Origin: Marivirga sericea
Lineage (GTDB): Bacteria > Bacteroidota > Bacteroidia > Cytophagales > Cyclobacteriaceae
Reading direction: 5' to 3'
DNA length: 64,000 bases
Assembly: GCF_900177665.1 (NCBI RefSeq)
Contig: NZ_FXAW01000006.1
Coordinates: 186,001 to 250,000, forward strand
Shown: positions 8,461 to 18,340 of the stretch, piece by piece
Position numbering within the stretch: the first letter of the stretch is position 1
Layout: each line of letters starts with the position of its first letter
Notes under the pieces: model-generated
The model's input: only the letters and a program-made list of their open reading frames with translations
What the model was told of the DNA's origin: nothing
Databases searched by the model: none
Program-made: the position numbers and the translations under genes

Positions 8461-11400
8461 TTACCATTTTAGGATTCTTGATTGTGAAACAATACCTCCA
8501 TCATGATTTGTTATTCTTAATTGGTACAGACCTTGAGGATATTTTCGCAAATCTAAACTACCTTTCTCTTGTCCATCTTGTAGGGAAAAAACCGAATGAT
8601 CAACTAATTCACCTTTTACATTGAAAAGCCTGGAGTGGAATTCAGTACCCTCTCCTTTTAAGCTAATTGTAACAAAGTCAGTAACCGGATTTGGATATGC
8701 TCTCACTTGTACATCCTCCTCGTTAGCTACTAAGTTGTCTTGTTCAACGATTTCACTTACTAAATCTTCCTCTTGCTCATCGCCAAGGTTATTAATTACC
8801 ATAATTCCGTCTAAATCATATCCATCTGCATTTCCACCTTGGAATTCATCAGGAATACTGATATCAGTGATTCTTATAAACTTGGCAGTGGTTAAACCAC
8901 CATTAGCCAAATCAACCTCACCATCTCTACAGATTTCCTCAGCAATAATCACCCAATTCTCACCATCTAAAGAGGCTTCGACTTGTGCTTTCTCAGGATA
9001 TTGTTCACATGATTGATCAGCATCTCGGAAGGAAGTCTCTACAATCAACAAATCATTTCCTTCATGATCCATCACTTCACATCCTAATTCAATAGTGATA
9101 GAACCTCCAAAACCTAAGGTCACGAAATTATAATTATCGTTTTCCTGAGGTTGACCAAGTGCTTTTTCTGAATTGGATCTACTAGGGGGGATTGTTTGTC
9201 CATTTTTCCTAGTGCCCGGCAGGTAAGAGGTCACAGACTCTCCATAGCAAAAATCTGGTTGATTATCAATTACCTCAAATTCCACTGTTAATGCCTTACC
9301 AGCTTTCCCTGTTCCATTTGCTCCAGTATATGGAGTCGCAGTGATTGTGTTAATCCCGAGTGGGAGTGCAACTGGATAAAAAGAATTACCATTATTGAAA
9401 TCTCCTGCTAAAGAATAAGGCGCTATATTTTCAGTTTGGAAGCCCTCTTCACCATTAAAATCAAAAACCACACTACCAACATTTGCGAGAGCAGGAATAG
9501 CCACAACGCTAAACTCATTGTTAGCATAATTATCCAAATTGATAATTTCACCTGTGAATAAATCCCCTATCTCTTCATTTAATTCCGCATTAATCAAGGT
9601 AAAGCTACTTATCTCAGGAAGCTCTAATACTTCTAAAGAAACAGGAATCGATAATTCTGGCGTAACTGGATCATTACTACTGGCAATGATGTCTCCAAAA
9701 TAGGTATCTCCCGCCTCAAGTCCTTCTGCAAAGAACGTAACTGGTATTTCCGCACTCTCTCCAGCCGCAAGAACTCCTTGAATTGGTGGAGTAAATGTTA
9801 TAGCTAAGTTATCTGTAAGATATGCATTGTTAAAAATGACTTGAAGACCTGACAGACCTTGTGGGCCTTCCAATCCTACAGTAGAGGAAGTAGCCAATGT
9901 AGAGGCAACATTTTCATATTGCATTTTTATTTGCCCATTCGGATATAGAATTACTTGAAAACTAACCGGCTCAGGTATAGGCAAGAATGGCGGAAAACCA
10001 AATCCAGGTACACTGTCATACTGAACAATGAAGTAGTCTTCGCTAGCTTCATAATACACTCCACCTCCATTTTGGGGTTCCAAATCTGCCCACATAGGAG
10101 CGATAAATAAGTTTGGGTTCGCTTCATCAGGAATTTGTGCATTAGTAAAATTGCTTCCTACTAAAGCATCAAAAGTCAAGAATCCATTTGCTCCGATTGT
10201 GACCTCATTTTCATTACTACCAAAGTAATTAAATTCAAATGGAAGTGGAACAGTAATGTCACCATCTGCACCAACACTTGCTACTTGTCCAGATTCACTG
10301 ATATCAATATAATCATAAGAAGGGCCGCCACTGTTATTGTCGATCCAAGTATACCCAAATGTTCCAGGACCACCGCTTGCATTTAAGAATTCAGGACCTA
10401 CTCGAGTATCCTCTGCTTCTTTACTTAGGATTTTGTCGAAGTTCAGCTTTTCATATTGTTTCACTTCGCTATTTGCTGATTGTGCTTTTCCAAAGAAAGG
10501 CACTGACAATGAGTAAAAAAGATCTGCAGCTCCTGAATTAGTAATCGTTACATTTTCTGTAGCGGAATCTTCTTCATAAACTACTACAGAAAGAGAATCT
10601 GGCGATAGATTAATAACAGGTGGATCAATTCCCACACCTGATAAGTAAATACTAGATGATTCATTCCCAAAAGCATCATTACTTTCTACTATAATCTCAT
10701 CACTAATACTTCCTACGCTTGAAGGAGCAAAGCTAATGTTTACAATTCTCGACTGAGCAGGTTGCAAATTAATGGGTCCTGATTCGTCTAACTGGAAATC
10801 ACTATTGCTATTAGAAATGGACGATATGATCAGTTCTTTTGATCCTTCATTACTTATAAGTAGAGATGCCTCTGAACTTAAACCAACAAATATCGGATCA
10901 AAATTCAAAGAATCTGAGTCAAAGCTGATTTCAGGGAATCCGACTACTGTCAAGTCAAATAAAGCAACCGTACCAGAATCAGAAGGGGCATTCGTTGAAG
11001 CTATTAATTCATCGAAGTATCTTCCATCATTCAAATCAGTGGCATCCAAAGTGACTGTAATGTCTTTTGACCCGCCAGCTGGTACAACTCCACTTAAGTC
11101 GTCAACAGCTGTGATGAAGGAAGTAAAGGTTATAGTAGGCTTTATAAACCTGACCGCTAATCCATCTTTAATATAAGAGGTATTGAATGCGACTTGAGCT
11201 CCATCTGAACCATCAGCATTTTCAATTCCAACCGTTGTTGTGTTTAAGAAAGAAGCACTCTCTACATCTTCATAAAAAATGTCAATGTTTCCATCTTGAT
11301 GAAGTACTATTTGGAAAGTGACTGATTCATCAGACGATCCAAAGTATTCAGTCGCATCTGTCCACTGAACAATCATTTTATCTCCAAAGTCCTGATAATG

Positions 11401-14400
11401 AACTGATCCATTGAATTCTTGTGGCTCTATGTCATTCCAAAAACCAGCGATCATATTATTAACATTGTCATCCGTTGGTATTTGTGAATTAGTGTAAGTA
11501 TTAAAACCTACAGGTGCTTCAAATGCGATGAAACCATTTGCATTAACAAAGGCACTAGAATAATTTTCACCATAGAATTCGAAAGAAAATGACAGGGGCA
11601 CTTGCGCTGTACCATCTCCTCCTACATTGGTTGTAATTTCATTACCAGAAGCGGTAATATCCGTGAAGTTATAAACAGGACCATCCGCTTCGTCTGAATC
11701 TATCCAACTATAACCGAAATCGTTGTCCGTTCCTACATTATACAGCACATCATGACCTACTCTTGTATCTTCAACTCCTTTTTCTTCAGTGATGCCAGCA
11801 TTATCAAAAGAAAGTAATTCCGAATTATTCAGGGATACTTCTGGGTTTGCTAAAATTGAATTTAATGCTAGATCAGGAAAAGAGTAAATTAAAGGTGCAT
11901 TTCCATCATTTCTTAAGCTTATGACTTTTTGAATAGTGCTGCCGGCATCTACAGTCTCTACAATTTCTTGAGGATCAAACTGCCCAATTGGTGGTTCTGC
12001 CCCAATTCCATTTACTACTACATCAATAGGCTCTAGCATTCCTGGACTCTCTATACTTATTATTCCATTTATACTACCAAGCTGACTAGGGGCAAAATTC
12101 ACTGTAATCACTTGTTCTCCTCCTGGGTTAATATTTGCACTTGCAGGCGAAACAGTAAAATCACCATTATCTGAAGAAATAGAGCTTACATTTAGATCAG
12201 CTAATCCAGCATTTGTGATAGTAAAAGTTCTCTCTCTATTTTGACCAAGAAAAACATCATTGAATAGTAAGTATTCGTCCGATACCTCTATTTCAGCAGA
12301 TTGTCCTGAAACCTGTAAACTAGTTGCTACAGCAATCGAAGGGTTTATAGGGTCATTACTTGAAATGATAATCTCAGTTTCATGTAACCCGTTTGCCAAA
12401 CTACTTGCATCAAAAGTTGCTGCTACTTCAAGAGATTCTCCAGGACCTACTGTTCCTGATGCTGGTGATAAACTAATATAATTATCGGCACCAGATCCGC
12501 TTAAAGCTCTTACCAAAAACACAAACCCAGATGGGTTAAAAGTTGCTCCACCATCACCACTGAAGAAATAAGTATCTGGTCTTTGCGAAATATTATCATC
12601 AACTCCTTGAGGAAAAGCAATTCCATCAGGATATTTATGGACAATCCAGAACGACTGACCGGATTCAAAAGATATCGATTCATTCAGTTCTTCAAGGGCA
12701 AAAACCCCTTCTTCACTAGATTGGTTAAAAGTCTGACTTGTTAAGAGCTCTCCTGCATTAGGAGTGTCTCCACCAAGATACACTTCCAAAATAACCACTG
12801 GATCGGTCAGAGTTTCAGTTCTAAAAGCATTTCGAACAGCTGTTAAATTGAACGAAGATTCAACATCAAATTTAATAGCGCTAGTATAGGCGCCCTGCTG
12901 AATTCCAGCAAAGTCATCCGGGAAATTGATGCCGGAATCATAAAATAAGGAATCTGAAAAAGTATTGTTGCTAATTTCAACAGACTCGCTAGATCTAGAA
13001 GAAATAGTACTCAAAACTTTCTTTTTGATACCTGCCGCCTGTTCCTCCACTCCAGCTGTATTACCTAGTCCATAGAGCCTCATATCCAAATCTGAAATTT
13101 TTATAGAGTTGGTATTTGCTGAAGGAGTGAAAGTTGTTCCGCTTAATCCCGTGCTAAATTCTAATGTGCTTTCTCCACTATTTGAGATCGTAAAAGTTTC
13201 CGTTTTAGTGGCAGGATTATCAACTGCTACGTCAATAGCGGCATTGATTTGCTCAGGGTTGACAGAAATAACTGCAGGTTGTACAACGGATAAAGTTACT
13301 GGTACTTCAACGATAGCATTTGCACTGTCATTGCTATTGATCGTGATAGTTGCGTTGTAATCACCAGGTAACAAACTTCTGGCGTCAAATCTTACTTCAG
13401 CAGCAAATGAAGAACCGAAAGGCACAATTCCTTGTAAAGGAGTCACTGAAATAAATGGGCTGTTAGCGTCACCGTCAATAATCTCAAAATTATCGATGTC
13501 GATTGTGCTTCCAGTGGTTTCCATTGCAGAAAGCAGAACAACTTGCTCAATTTCTCCTGCAAAACCTTGGCCAGAAAATACCATCTCATCATCAAAGTAC
13601 ACAGAAAAGGTAAAATCTTCCTTGTCAACAACAATTCTTAAATCGAAATAACCTTCAGGAATTTCTGCATCTACACTTACAAAATCAGGATTTACTAAGG
13701 CATCAATAGTTCCATCACCGTTAAATCTTAGACGAGTAACCACTGATCCAGCTGTTGGTGACTGAGGAATTATTTCCCAAGTAACGCCTTCGCCTTGAAT
13801 ATTTACTCTTGAAGAGTATACCATGAATGGTTCATCTCCTGGCACCACAGTTGGAGATATAGCCAAAACAGCTGCAGGTCGATCTGCACCAAGACCATCC
13901 GAAAGCCCTCTAAAATGTAAGCCACCCTCATCTGGATTGCTGTCTGAGATCACCCAATTACTATCAAATTGGCTGACCCAACCATTTTGTCCATTAATAT
14001 CTCCAATGCTGAAATCTTCAAAGTCAGTGGAGTACAAACTTGTGACAATTTTACTGTACTGATTGCTTTCAGTCTTAAATAAAGCGCTTTTGGTGCTTCC
14101 TTCTACATATGGGTAAGTAGTAGAAATAAACCCATCCTTAGCTATGGCTTCTCTAGTTTTTTCGAGATTTGAAGTGAATTGATCTAAAGAATCACCGTCA
14201 ATTGATATATTGAATGTTAAATCAGCATTTCCATTGTTATTGATCAATAATTCTTCAGTTTTGACTTGAAACTGTTCCAGTTCTTCAGTGAAGGAAGTAG
14301 GAGAAACCTCAATAATAGGGGATTCAGTACCATCTAAAACTCTTATTTCTACAGGGATACTAATTGATGCTGAAGAATTGATAACATCAATAAAAATAGT

Positions 14401-15702
14401 ATCCATATAAATACCCGCCTGGATATTACTAGCATTGAATTTAACTTCAAATGATTCTTCTCCTGATGCATCAATGCTAAGAGCAGATGGAGTAATGGAA
14501 TTGATTAAAGCTATTGACTGGGTGGAACTAATAGAAACATCGATTGCTGAATCAGCTATATTACTTAGATTAATAATGGTCGATAAAGAGTCATTAACAT
14601 CCAATTCCTCAGTGATCGAAGTAATGTTGGATACGATCGGTAACGCATCAGCTTCATTAATTTGCCATCCCATATCTTTGAATAGCCCTCTGGTTATATC
14701 ACCTATATCAAAATTAGATTCCGCAGACCCCACTTGAGGAGTCATCAAGGAATTCGGATCTCCCGCAGGAAAAGAGGCTTCATCCCAATGCGCAATACTT
14801 GAACCACCTTGAAAATTGCTAGGGGCATAAAGCTCTGGTCTTTGTCCATTTAAAGCAGAGACGGCAAAAGTACCTCCCATGAAAATATCGCCACCTGTAA
14901 AAGCATCTCCTATTTGAGTAGAAGGGTCAGGAAAATCTAATAAAAGATTACCATCACCGTCTTCGATAAACAAACCGAAAACTGCTGGGTTTCCATTGGA
15001 TCTTAAAGACCCGACTCCACCACTAAATGAGCGAACCGTGGTAAAGCCTAACCCATGACCAGCTTCGTGTAAAGCAACAGTAACAAAATCAAACTGTCCA
15101 GCTGGAGTATTTCCATCTAATCCAAAGTACCAAGGTATTCCATTACCTAAATTAACAATTAGGTCGAAATCTTCATCGGGGAATAATACCTCTCCAGCTA
15201 AAGCATTGGCTAATGCTGCTGGGTACAAAGTGTTTTGCTCAGGTGCTCCAGGGAAATTGAGTACATTATAGGCAGGTCCAGCTGATGCTAAAACCCCGGT
15301 GCCCAAATTGGCAAACTCCGCAAAAATCTTAATGGGAACGGGAGACACAATTTGCGTAGCCCAAATATCAAGGGCATATTCAAAAGCCGCCATTGCATCA
15401 GGATTTGCTTGTGCTCCAGGACCAAATGTGATTTCAAATTCAGCAGTAGCAGCGTTTTGCACCATAAGTCTATATTCGCCACTACTTGTTTCAGGTATAT
15501 TTACTCTTGTAAACATATCCTGGTCTTTAGCCGGACAAATAATTGGTTCCGCCGGACGTTTTTCAACTCCTTGTGCTACTAATAAACTTGGAATGGAAAG
15601 TAGCAAAAAGAGCACCAAAATGCTTGTAATAATTAAGTCTTTTTTGCTGTAAAAATAGCTAATACGACTCAAGAGTTGATGTTTGTAAGTTTTTACTCTC
15701 AT
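8461..15702 (-). CDS. Giant secreted leishmanolysin-like metzincin with Ig-like domains and T9SS sorting domain
   Basis: A 2413-residue exported protein. A hydrophobic signal segment spans residues 22-44. The N-terminal catalytic-like domain has HEAGHGLGF at 212-220 (H212, E213, H216), but the residue where a normal metzincin has its third histidine is Thr; a conserved His305 and a Met-turn-like SLMTP at 318-322 fit the leishmanolysin pattern with an insertion before the third zinc ligand. Then follow Hydin/choice-of-anchor-D-type beta-sandwich repeats, a laminin-G-like segment (about 555-745), and two copies of a 210-residue module (1311-1520 and 1764-1972), each starting EDTRVG. A discoidin-like segment precedes the T9SS type A sorting domain, which opens with AYPNPVTDF and closes with an RILKW tail. 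Probable surface or secreted protease; activity is inferred. A smaller paralogue lies at 34665-38186. Confidence 0.88.
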   Translation of the reverse strand: MRVKTYKHQLLSRISYFYSKKDLIITSILVLFLLLSIPSLLVAQGVEKRPAEPIICPAKDQDMFTRVNIPETSSGEYRLMVQNAATAEFEITFGPGAQANPDAMAAFEYALDIWATQIVSPVPIKIFAEFANLGTGVLASAGPAYNVLNFPGAPEQNTLYPAALANALAGEVLFPDEDFDLIVNLGNGIPWYFGLDGNTPAGQFDFVTVALHEAGHGLGFTTVRSFSGGVGSLRSNGNPAVFGLFIEDGDGNLLLDFPDPSTQIGDAFTGGDIFMGGTFAVSALNGQRPELYAPSNFQGGSSIAHWDEASFPAGDPNSLMTPQVGSAESNFDIGDITRGLFKDMGWQINEADALPIVSNITSITEELDVNDSLSTIINLSNIADSAIDVSISSTQSIALINSITPSALSIDASGEESFEVKFNASNIQAGIYMDTIFIDVINSSASISIPVEIRVLDGTESPIIEVSPTSFTEELEQFQVKTEELLINNNGNADLTFNISIDGDSLDQFTSNLEKTREAIAKDGFISTTYPYVEGSTKSALFKTESNQYSKIVTSLYSTDFEDFSIGDINGQNGWVSQFDSNWVISDSNPDEGGLHFRGLSDGLGADRPAAVLAISPTVVPGDEPFMVYSSRVNIQGEGVTWEIIPQSPTAGSVVTRLRFNGDGTIDALVNPDFVSVDAEIPEGYFDLRIVVDKEDFTFSVYFDDEMVFSGQGFAGEIEQVVLLSAMETTGSTIDIDNFEIIDGDANSPFISVTPLQGIVPFGSSFAAEVRFDARSLLPGDYNATITINSNDSANAIVEVPVTLSVVQPAVISVNPEQINAAIDVAVDNPATKTETFTISNSGESTLEFSTGLSGTTFTPSANTNSIKISDLDMRLYGLGNTAGVEEQAAGIKKKVLSTISSRSSESVEISNNTFSDSLFYDSGINFPDDFAGIQQGAYTSAIKFDVESSFNLTAVRNAFRTETLTDPVVILEVYLGGDTPNAGELLTSQTFNQSSEEGVFALEELNESISFESGQSFWIVHKYPDGIAFPQGVDDNISQRPDTYFFSGDGGATFNPSGFVFLVRALSGSGADNYISLSPASGTVGPGESLEVAATFDASSLANGLHETEIIISSNDPINPSIAVATSLQVSGQSAEIEVSDEYLLFNDVFLGQNRERTFTITNAGLADLNVSSISSDNGDFTVSPASANINPGGEQVITVNFAPSQLGSINGIISIESPGMLEPIDVVVNGIGAEPPIGQFDPQEIVETVDAGSTIQKVISLRNDGNAPLIYSFPDLALNSILANPEVSLNNSELLSFDNAGITEEKGVEDTRVGHDVLYNVGTDNDFGYSWIDSDEADGPVYNFTDITASGNEITTNVGGDGTAQVPLSFSFEFYGENYSSAFVNANGFIAFEAPVGFNTYTNSQIPTDDNVNNMIAGFWNDIEPQEFNGSVHYQDFGDKMIVQWTDATEYFGSSDESVTFQIVLHQDGNIDIFYEDVESASFLNTTTVGIENADGSDGAQVAFNTSYIKDGLAVRFIKPTITFTSFITAVDDLSGVVPAGGSKDITVTLDATDLNDGRYFDELIASTNAPSDSGTVALFDLTVVGFPEISFDSDSLNFDPIFVGLSSEASLLISNEGSKELIISSISNSNSDFQLDESGPINLQPAQSRIVNISFAPSSVGSISDEIIVESNDAFGNESSSIYLSGVGIDPPVINLSPDSLSVVVYEEDSATENVTITNSGAADLFYSLSVPFFGKAQSANSEVKQYEKLNFDKILSKEAEDTRVGPEFLNASGGPGTFGYTWIDNNSGGPSYDYIDISESGQVASVGADGDITVPLPFEFNYFGSNENEVTIGANGFLTFDALVGSNFTNAQIPDEANPNLFIAPMWADLEPQNGGGVYYEASEDYFIVQYDSVPGFGFPPFLPIPEPVSFQVILYPNGQIKMQYENVASTLATSSTVGLEGPQGLSGLQVIFNNAYLTDNLAITFTPPIQGVLAAGESAEIPVTFFAEGLEAGDTYFGDIIASSNDPVTPELSIPVSLEVLELPEISSFTLINAELNEEIGDLFTGEIINLDNYANNEFSVVAIPALANVGSVVFDFNGEEGFQTENIAPYSLAGDFNNGNSFYPVALPLGINTITATPYTGANGTGKAGKALTVEFEVIDNQPDFCYGESVTSYLPGTRKNGQTIPPSRSNSEKALGQPQENDNYNFVTLGFGGSITIELGCEVMDHEGNDLLIVETSFRDADQSCEQYPEKAQVEASLDGENWVIIAEEICRDGEVDLANGGLTTAKFIRITDISIPDEFQGGNADGYDLDGIMVINNLGDEQEEDLVSEIVEQDNLVANEEDVQVRAYPNPVTDFVTISLKGEGTEFHSRLFNVKGELVDHSVFSLQDGQEKGSLDLRKYPQGLYQLRITNHDGGIVSQSRILKW

Positions 15703-16501
15703 AACTTTCGGGGTTGGTTATAAATAAACAATCAATGAATGTAATTATTAATCTACTGAAAATCAAAGTATAACAATAAAAAATAATCGTTCATCGAATT
15801 TATAAACTGAATATTTAGGAGATAAAACATAAATTTTCTAACTCCTAAGACTTAATAAAGAGCAAAAGAGCAATGTAATATATAAGTATTTTTATAATTA
15901 TTTTATTTAACCTCTTCAAGGATTAGAAGCAAGCCTTTTCCATATAGCATGAGTCAAATATTAAAAGCAAATTATCAACTAAACAAACACGAAAATCAAT
16001 TATACCTCTTGTTATTTTTAGTACTTTCTTAATTGCTTTTGTTGAGTTGTGAGGCGCACCAACTTCAAGTTGTGGGACTATATGATGAAGCAGAATAAGG
16101 CAATATTGATGCAGAATTTAATTAAAAGCCTGGTCATTTTGACGGATTTCAACACTAAAATCTTTTCCAATTGAATTTTGATAAAACCAATATTGCTAAT
16201 GGAAGAATTGATTTAGGAATAAGGTGAAACACAGGAGTTCTATTTTCCGAAATCCAGGATAATAATTAATATTAAAACACTGCTGAGACAGGATTAATAT
16301 ATATTTGCTGGATGAGCCTACAGCCTTGCGCCTATTTGGCAGAGAGCATATTTAGTTTAGCCTACAAGCAGTAGGAGTGATAATGAATAAACTATCAAAA
16401 ATAGTCAAAGCTTCACCCATTCTCGGTAGATTTTGGGCTATGGTGTGTATTTTGATTTTTGATTATAGTTTAAGAATAATCAGTAAAAATTATAAACCAT
16501 T
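15703..16501. other. Long gene-poor gap
   Basis: About 800 bp without an intact gene. The first 245 bp are AT-rich and should hold the promoter of the 2413-residue protein gene; only a near-match, TATACTTTG on the - strand around 15763-15771, was seen. The middle holds a decayed reading frame (15949-16269). The rest, up to the end of nth, shows no convincing feature. Confidence 0.6.
15949..16269 (+). pseudogene. Possible decayed lipoprotein gene
   Basis: One frame from the ATG at 15949 reads as a lipoprotein-like N terminus (hydrophobic run ending LLLLSCEAH, a lipobox-like LSC) followed by protein-like sequence such as FDGFQH and FDKTNIANGRIDLGI. It is interrupted by five in-frame stops (four TAA, one TGA, at 16030-16032, 16096-16098, 16123-16125, 16156-16158 and 16225-16227) before the terminal TAA at 16267. 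The interrupted part vaguely recalls the YceI family (pattern ..F..L..G.I.....T..), but this is weak. The stops without an obvious frame change suggest substitution decay. It could also be chance in AT-rich DNA. Confidence 0.35.
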
Positions 16502-17149
16502 CTATAAAGGACTGTTCTTCTCAAAATACTTACAAATATGCGTAATTTTACATTGCTCACACTTAGGCCTTCGAGCTACACATACGTACCTTCCATGTAA
16601 AATCAACCAGTGGTGTGCTACATGAACATATTCAGAAGGAATGTGCTTAATTAAAGTTTTTTCTACCTCCAAAGGAGTTTTAGAATTTTGATTAACTAAG
16701 CCCAATCTTTTTGAAACCCTAAAAACGTGGGTATCAACTGCCATGGCTGGCTGATTATAAATAACGGAAGCAATTACATTAGCTGTTTTTCTCCCCACAC
16801 CAGGCATTTTTTGTAAATCTTCTATAGATTCGGGTACAACAGAATCAAATTGCTCCACCAATATTTTAGCCATTCCTATCAAATGCTTGGTTTTATTATT
16901 CATAAAGGAAATGCTTTTGATGTAGGGTAAAACCTGATCAAAATGAGAGCTTGCCAGATGTTTGGGAGTTGGGAACGCCTCAAAGAGTGCAGGTGTTACA
17001 ATATTCACCCTCTTATCAGTGCATTGCGCAGATAGAATAACAGCCACAAGCAGTTGGTACGGATTTTCGTAATGTAATTCCGTTTCTGCTTGTGGCTGGT
17101 TTTTAGAAAAATAATCTAAAAAAGCTTCGTAGCGTTCTTTTCTTGTCAT
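16502..17149 (-). CDS. nth: Endonuclease III (DNA glycosylase/AP lyase)
   Basis: A base-excision repair enzyme removing oxidised pyrimidines. The helix-hairpin-helix reads MPGVGRKTANVI with the catalytic Lys121, the catalytic Asp139 lies in AVDTHVFRV, and the [4Fe-4S] cluster ligands C190, C197, C200 and C206 have the exact C-x6-C-x2-C-x5-C spacing. The 215 residues are standard length. The start at 17149 lies 3 bp after the stop of the small acidic protein gene, so nth is transcribed with the sigma factor operon upstream. Confidence 0.97.
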   Translation of the reverse strand: MTRKERYEAFLDYFSKNQPQAETELHYENPYQLLVAVILSAQCTDKRVNIVTPALFEAFPTPKHLASSHFDQVLPYIKSISFMNNKTKHLIGMAKILVEQFDSVVPESIEDLQKMPGVGRKTANVIASVIYNQPAMAVDTHVFRVSKRLGLVNQNSKTPLEVEKTLIKHIPSEYVHVAHHWLILHGRYVCVARRPKCEQCKITHICKYFEKNSPL

Positions 17150-17152
17150 TTG

Positions 17153-17392
17153 CTATTCCTTTACAGGATGCAAATTAACAGCTTTCGAATAATCTAAAAT
17201 AGTTTTGATGGTTTTTTCTGAAGGGCTCATCATTCCCTCATCCATTTGCTTTCTCAGCCAAAGGAGTTCATGGTATTGTTCTAAAAGTTCCATGTCCTCA
17301 CTTAAGGCCAGTTCGATTTGCCGATTTTCATCCGGCTCTGTTTCTTCGTAAACATATCGGATTAAATCGTCATGAGTAAAAATTTTGGTCAT
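17153..17392 (-). CDS. Small acidic protein overlapping the ECF sigma factor gene
   Basis: A 79-residue hydrophilic protein rich in Glu and Asp with no membrane segment and no zinc-finger cysteines. Its start lies 23 bp inside the 3' end of the sigma factor gene, so translation is probably coupled. Position and size suggest an anti-sigma-like or modulating partner, but it lacks the HxxxCxxC motif of ZAS anti-sigma factors, so this is inference from context only. It is followed after 3 bp by nth. Confidence 0.7.
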   Translation of the reverse strand: MTKIFTHDDLIRYVYEETEPDENRQIELALSEDMELLEQYHELLWLRKQMDEGMMSPSEKTIKTILDYSKAVNLHPVKE

Positions 17393-17972
17393 AGGCTATA
17401 TTATATTGTTGCATCTTTTTCCTCAAATTAATGAGGGCATAGCGCATTCGACCTAATGCAGTATTAATGCTGACGCCTGTTTGATCCGAAATTTCCTTAA
17501 AGCTCATATCCATATAGTGCCGCATAATGAGCACCTGTTTTTGTGCCTCAGGTAATTCCGCTATCAATTTTCGAAGCGATTTATGTACATCTTTCTTCAT
17601 TTGAATATCCTCAAATGTGCCTTCGGCAAATTCGAGGGTTTCGAATACACTATTTCCATCATCCATAACGATGGTAGGGTACCTTTTATTTTTCCTGAAC
17701 TTATCAATTGCTAAATTATGTGCAATTCTTAAAATCCAAGGCAAAAATTTACCTTCCTCGTTATAACGACCAGATTTCAAAGTTCGTATAGCCTTGATGA
17801 AAACTTCTTGCATTAAATCTTCTGCTACATAATGATCTTTGACAATCATATAGATAGTGGTGAAAATTCTCGACTTGTGGCGGTTTACTAATTCTTCAAA
17901 CGCTACTTCATTACCATTGATATACTGACCGACCAATTGGCTGTCGTCCAGCATTGTTTTTTGATTATTCAT
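17370..17972 (-). CDS. ECF-type RNA polymerase sigma factor
   Basis: A 200-residue group IV sigma factor. Region 2 contains AEDLMQEVFIKA near residues 49-60 and the -10 recognition helix region around NLAIDKFRK; region 4 has the helix-turn-helix MSFKEISDQTGVSINTALGR near 153-172. The start codon is supported by normal spacing to region 2. It heads the operon sigma - acidic protein - nth and is divergent from the second sigma factor at 18341 across a 368-bp AT-rich gap. Target promoters are unknown. Confidence 0.93.
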   Translation of the reverse strand: MNNQKTMLDDSQLVGQYINGNEVAFEELVNRHKSRIFTTIYMIVKDHYVAEDLMQEVFIKAIRTLKSGRYNEEGKFLPWILRIAHNLAIDKFRKNKRYPTIVMDDGNSVFETLEFAEGTFEDIQMKKDVHKSLRKLIAELPEAQKQVLIMRHYMDMSFKEISDQTGVSINTALGRMRYALINLRKKMQQYNIAYDQNFYS

Positions 17973-18340
17973 CTTAAAACACCTTGTTTAGTTTGGTAAA
18001 AGTTTATTCTATAGCGATTGGTTTTTGAGGTAAAACATTTTTTTGTAGTCTCGAAAGTATTCAAATGATTTTAAATCACAAAAATATTTTTCGATTTATT
18101 TTATAGTGACAATAAAAATGTAAAAAAGGTTGGAATTCATATACTAAAATATTTTTGTAGTCGTTTTGATCGCATTTTATTCAGATTACCCCCTTTACTA
18201 TTGCTCATTTATAAAATTCTAAGATCTTTACTACTATGAAAAGTTTACTTTATCAGTTTCCATAACTTTTTATCTTAAAATCTTTATTTTATCTTAAAAA
18301 ATAATAGATTTATGCAGTTTTATAAGTATATTTATCGACT
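17973..18340. other. Divergent regulatory region between two sigma factor genes
   Basis: A very AT-rich 368-bp gap serving both sigma factor genes. The only repeated element noted is ATTTTTGTAGTC-like sequence at 18037-18050 and again at 18151-18162 in the same orientation. No TAnnTTTG element stands out for the + strand gene, which would fit transcription by an alternative sigma factor, but this is not proven. No hairpin or small gene was found. Confidence 0.4.

Noticed and set aside
16377-16625. 82-residue + strand frame at the nth 3' end
   Set aside because: Half of it overlaps nth antisense and the rest has no family-like content; it is better seen as chance.
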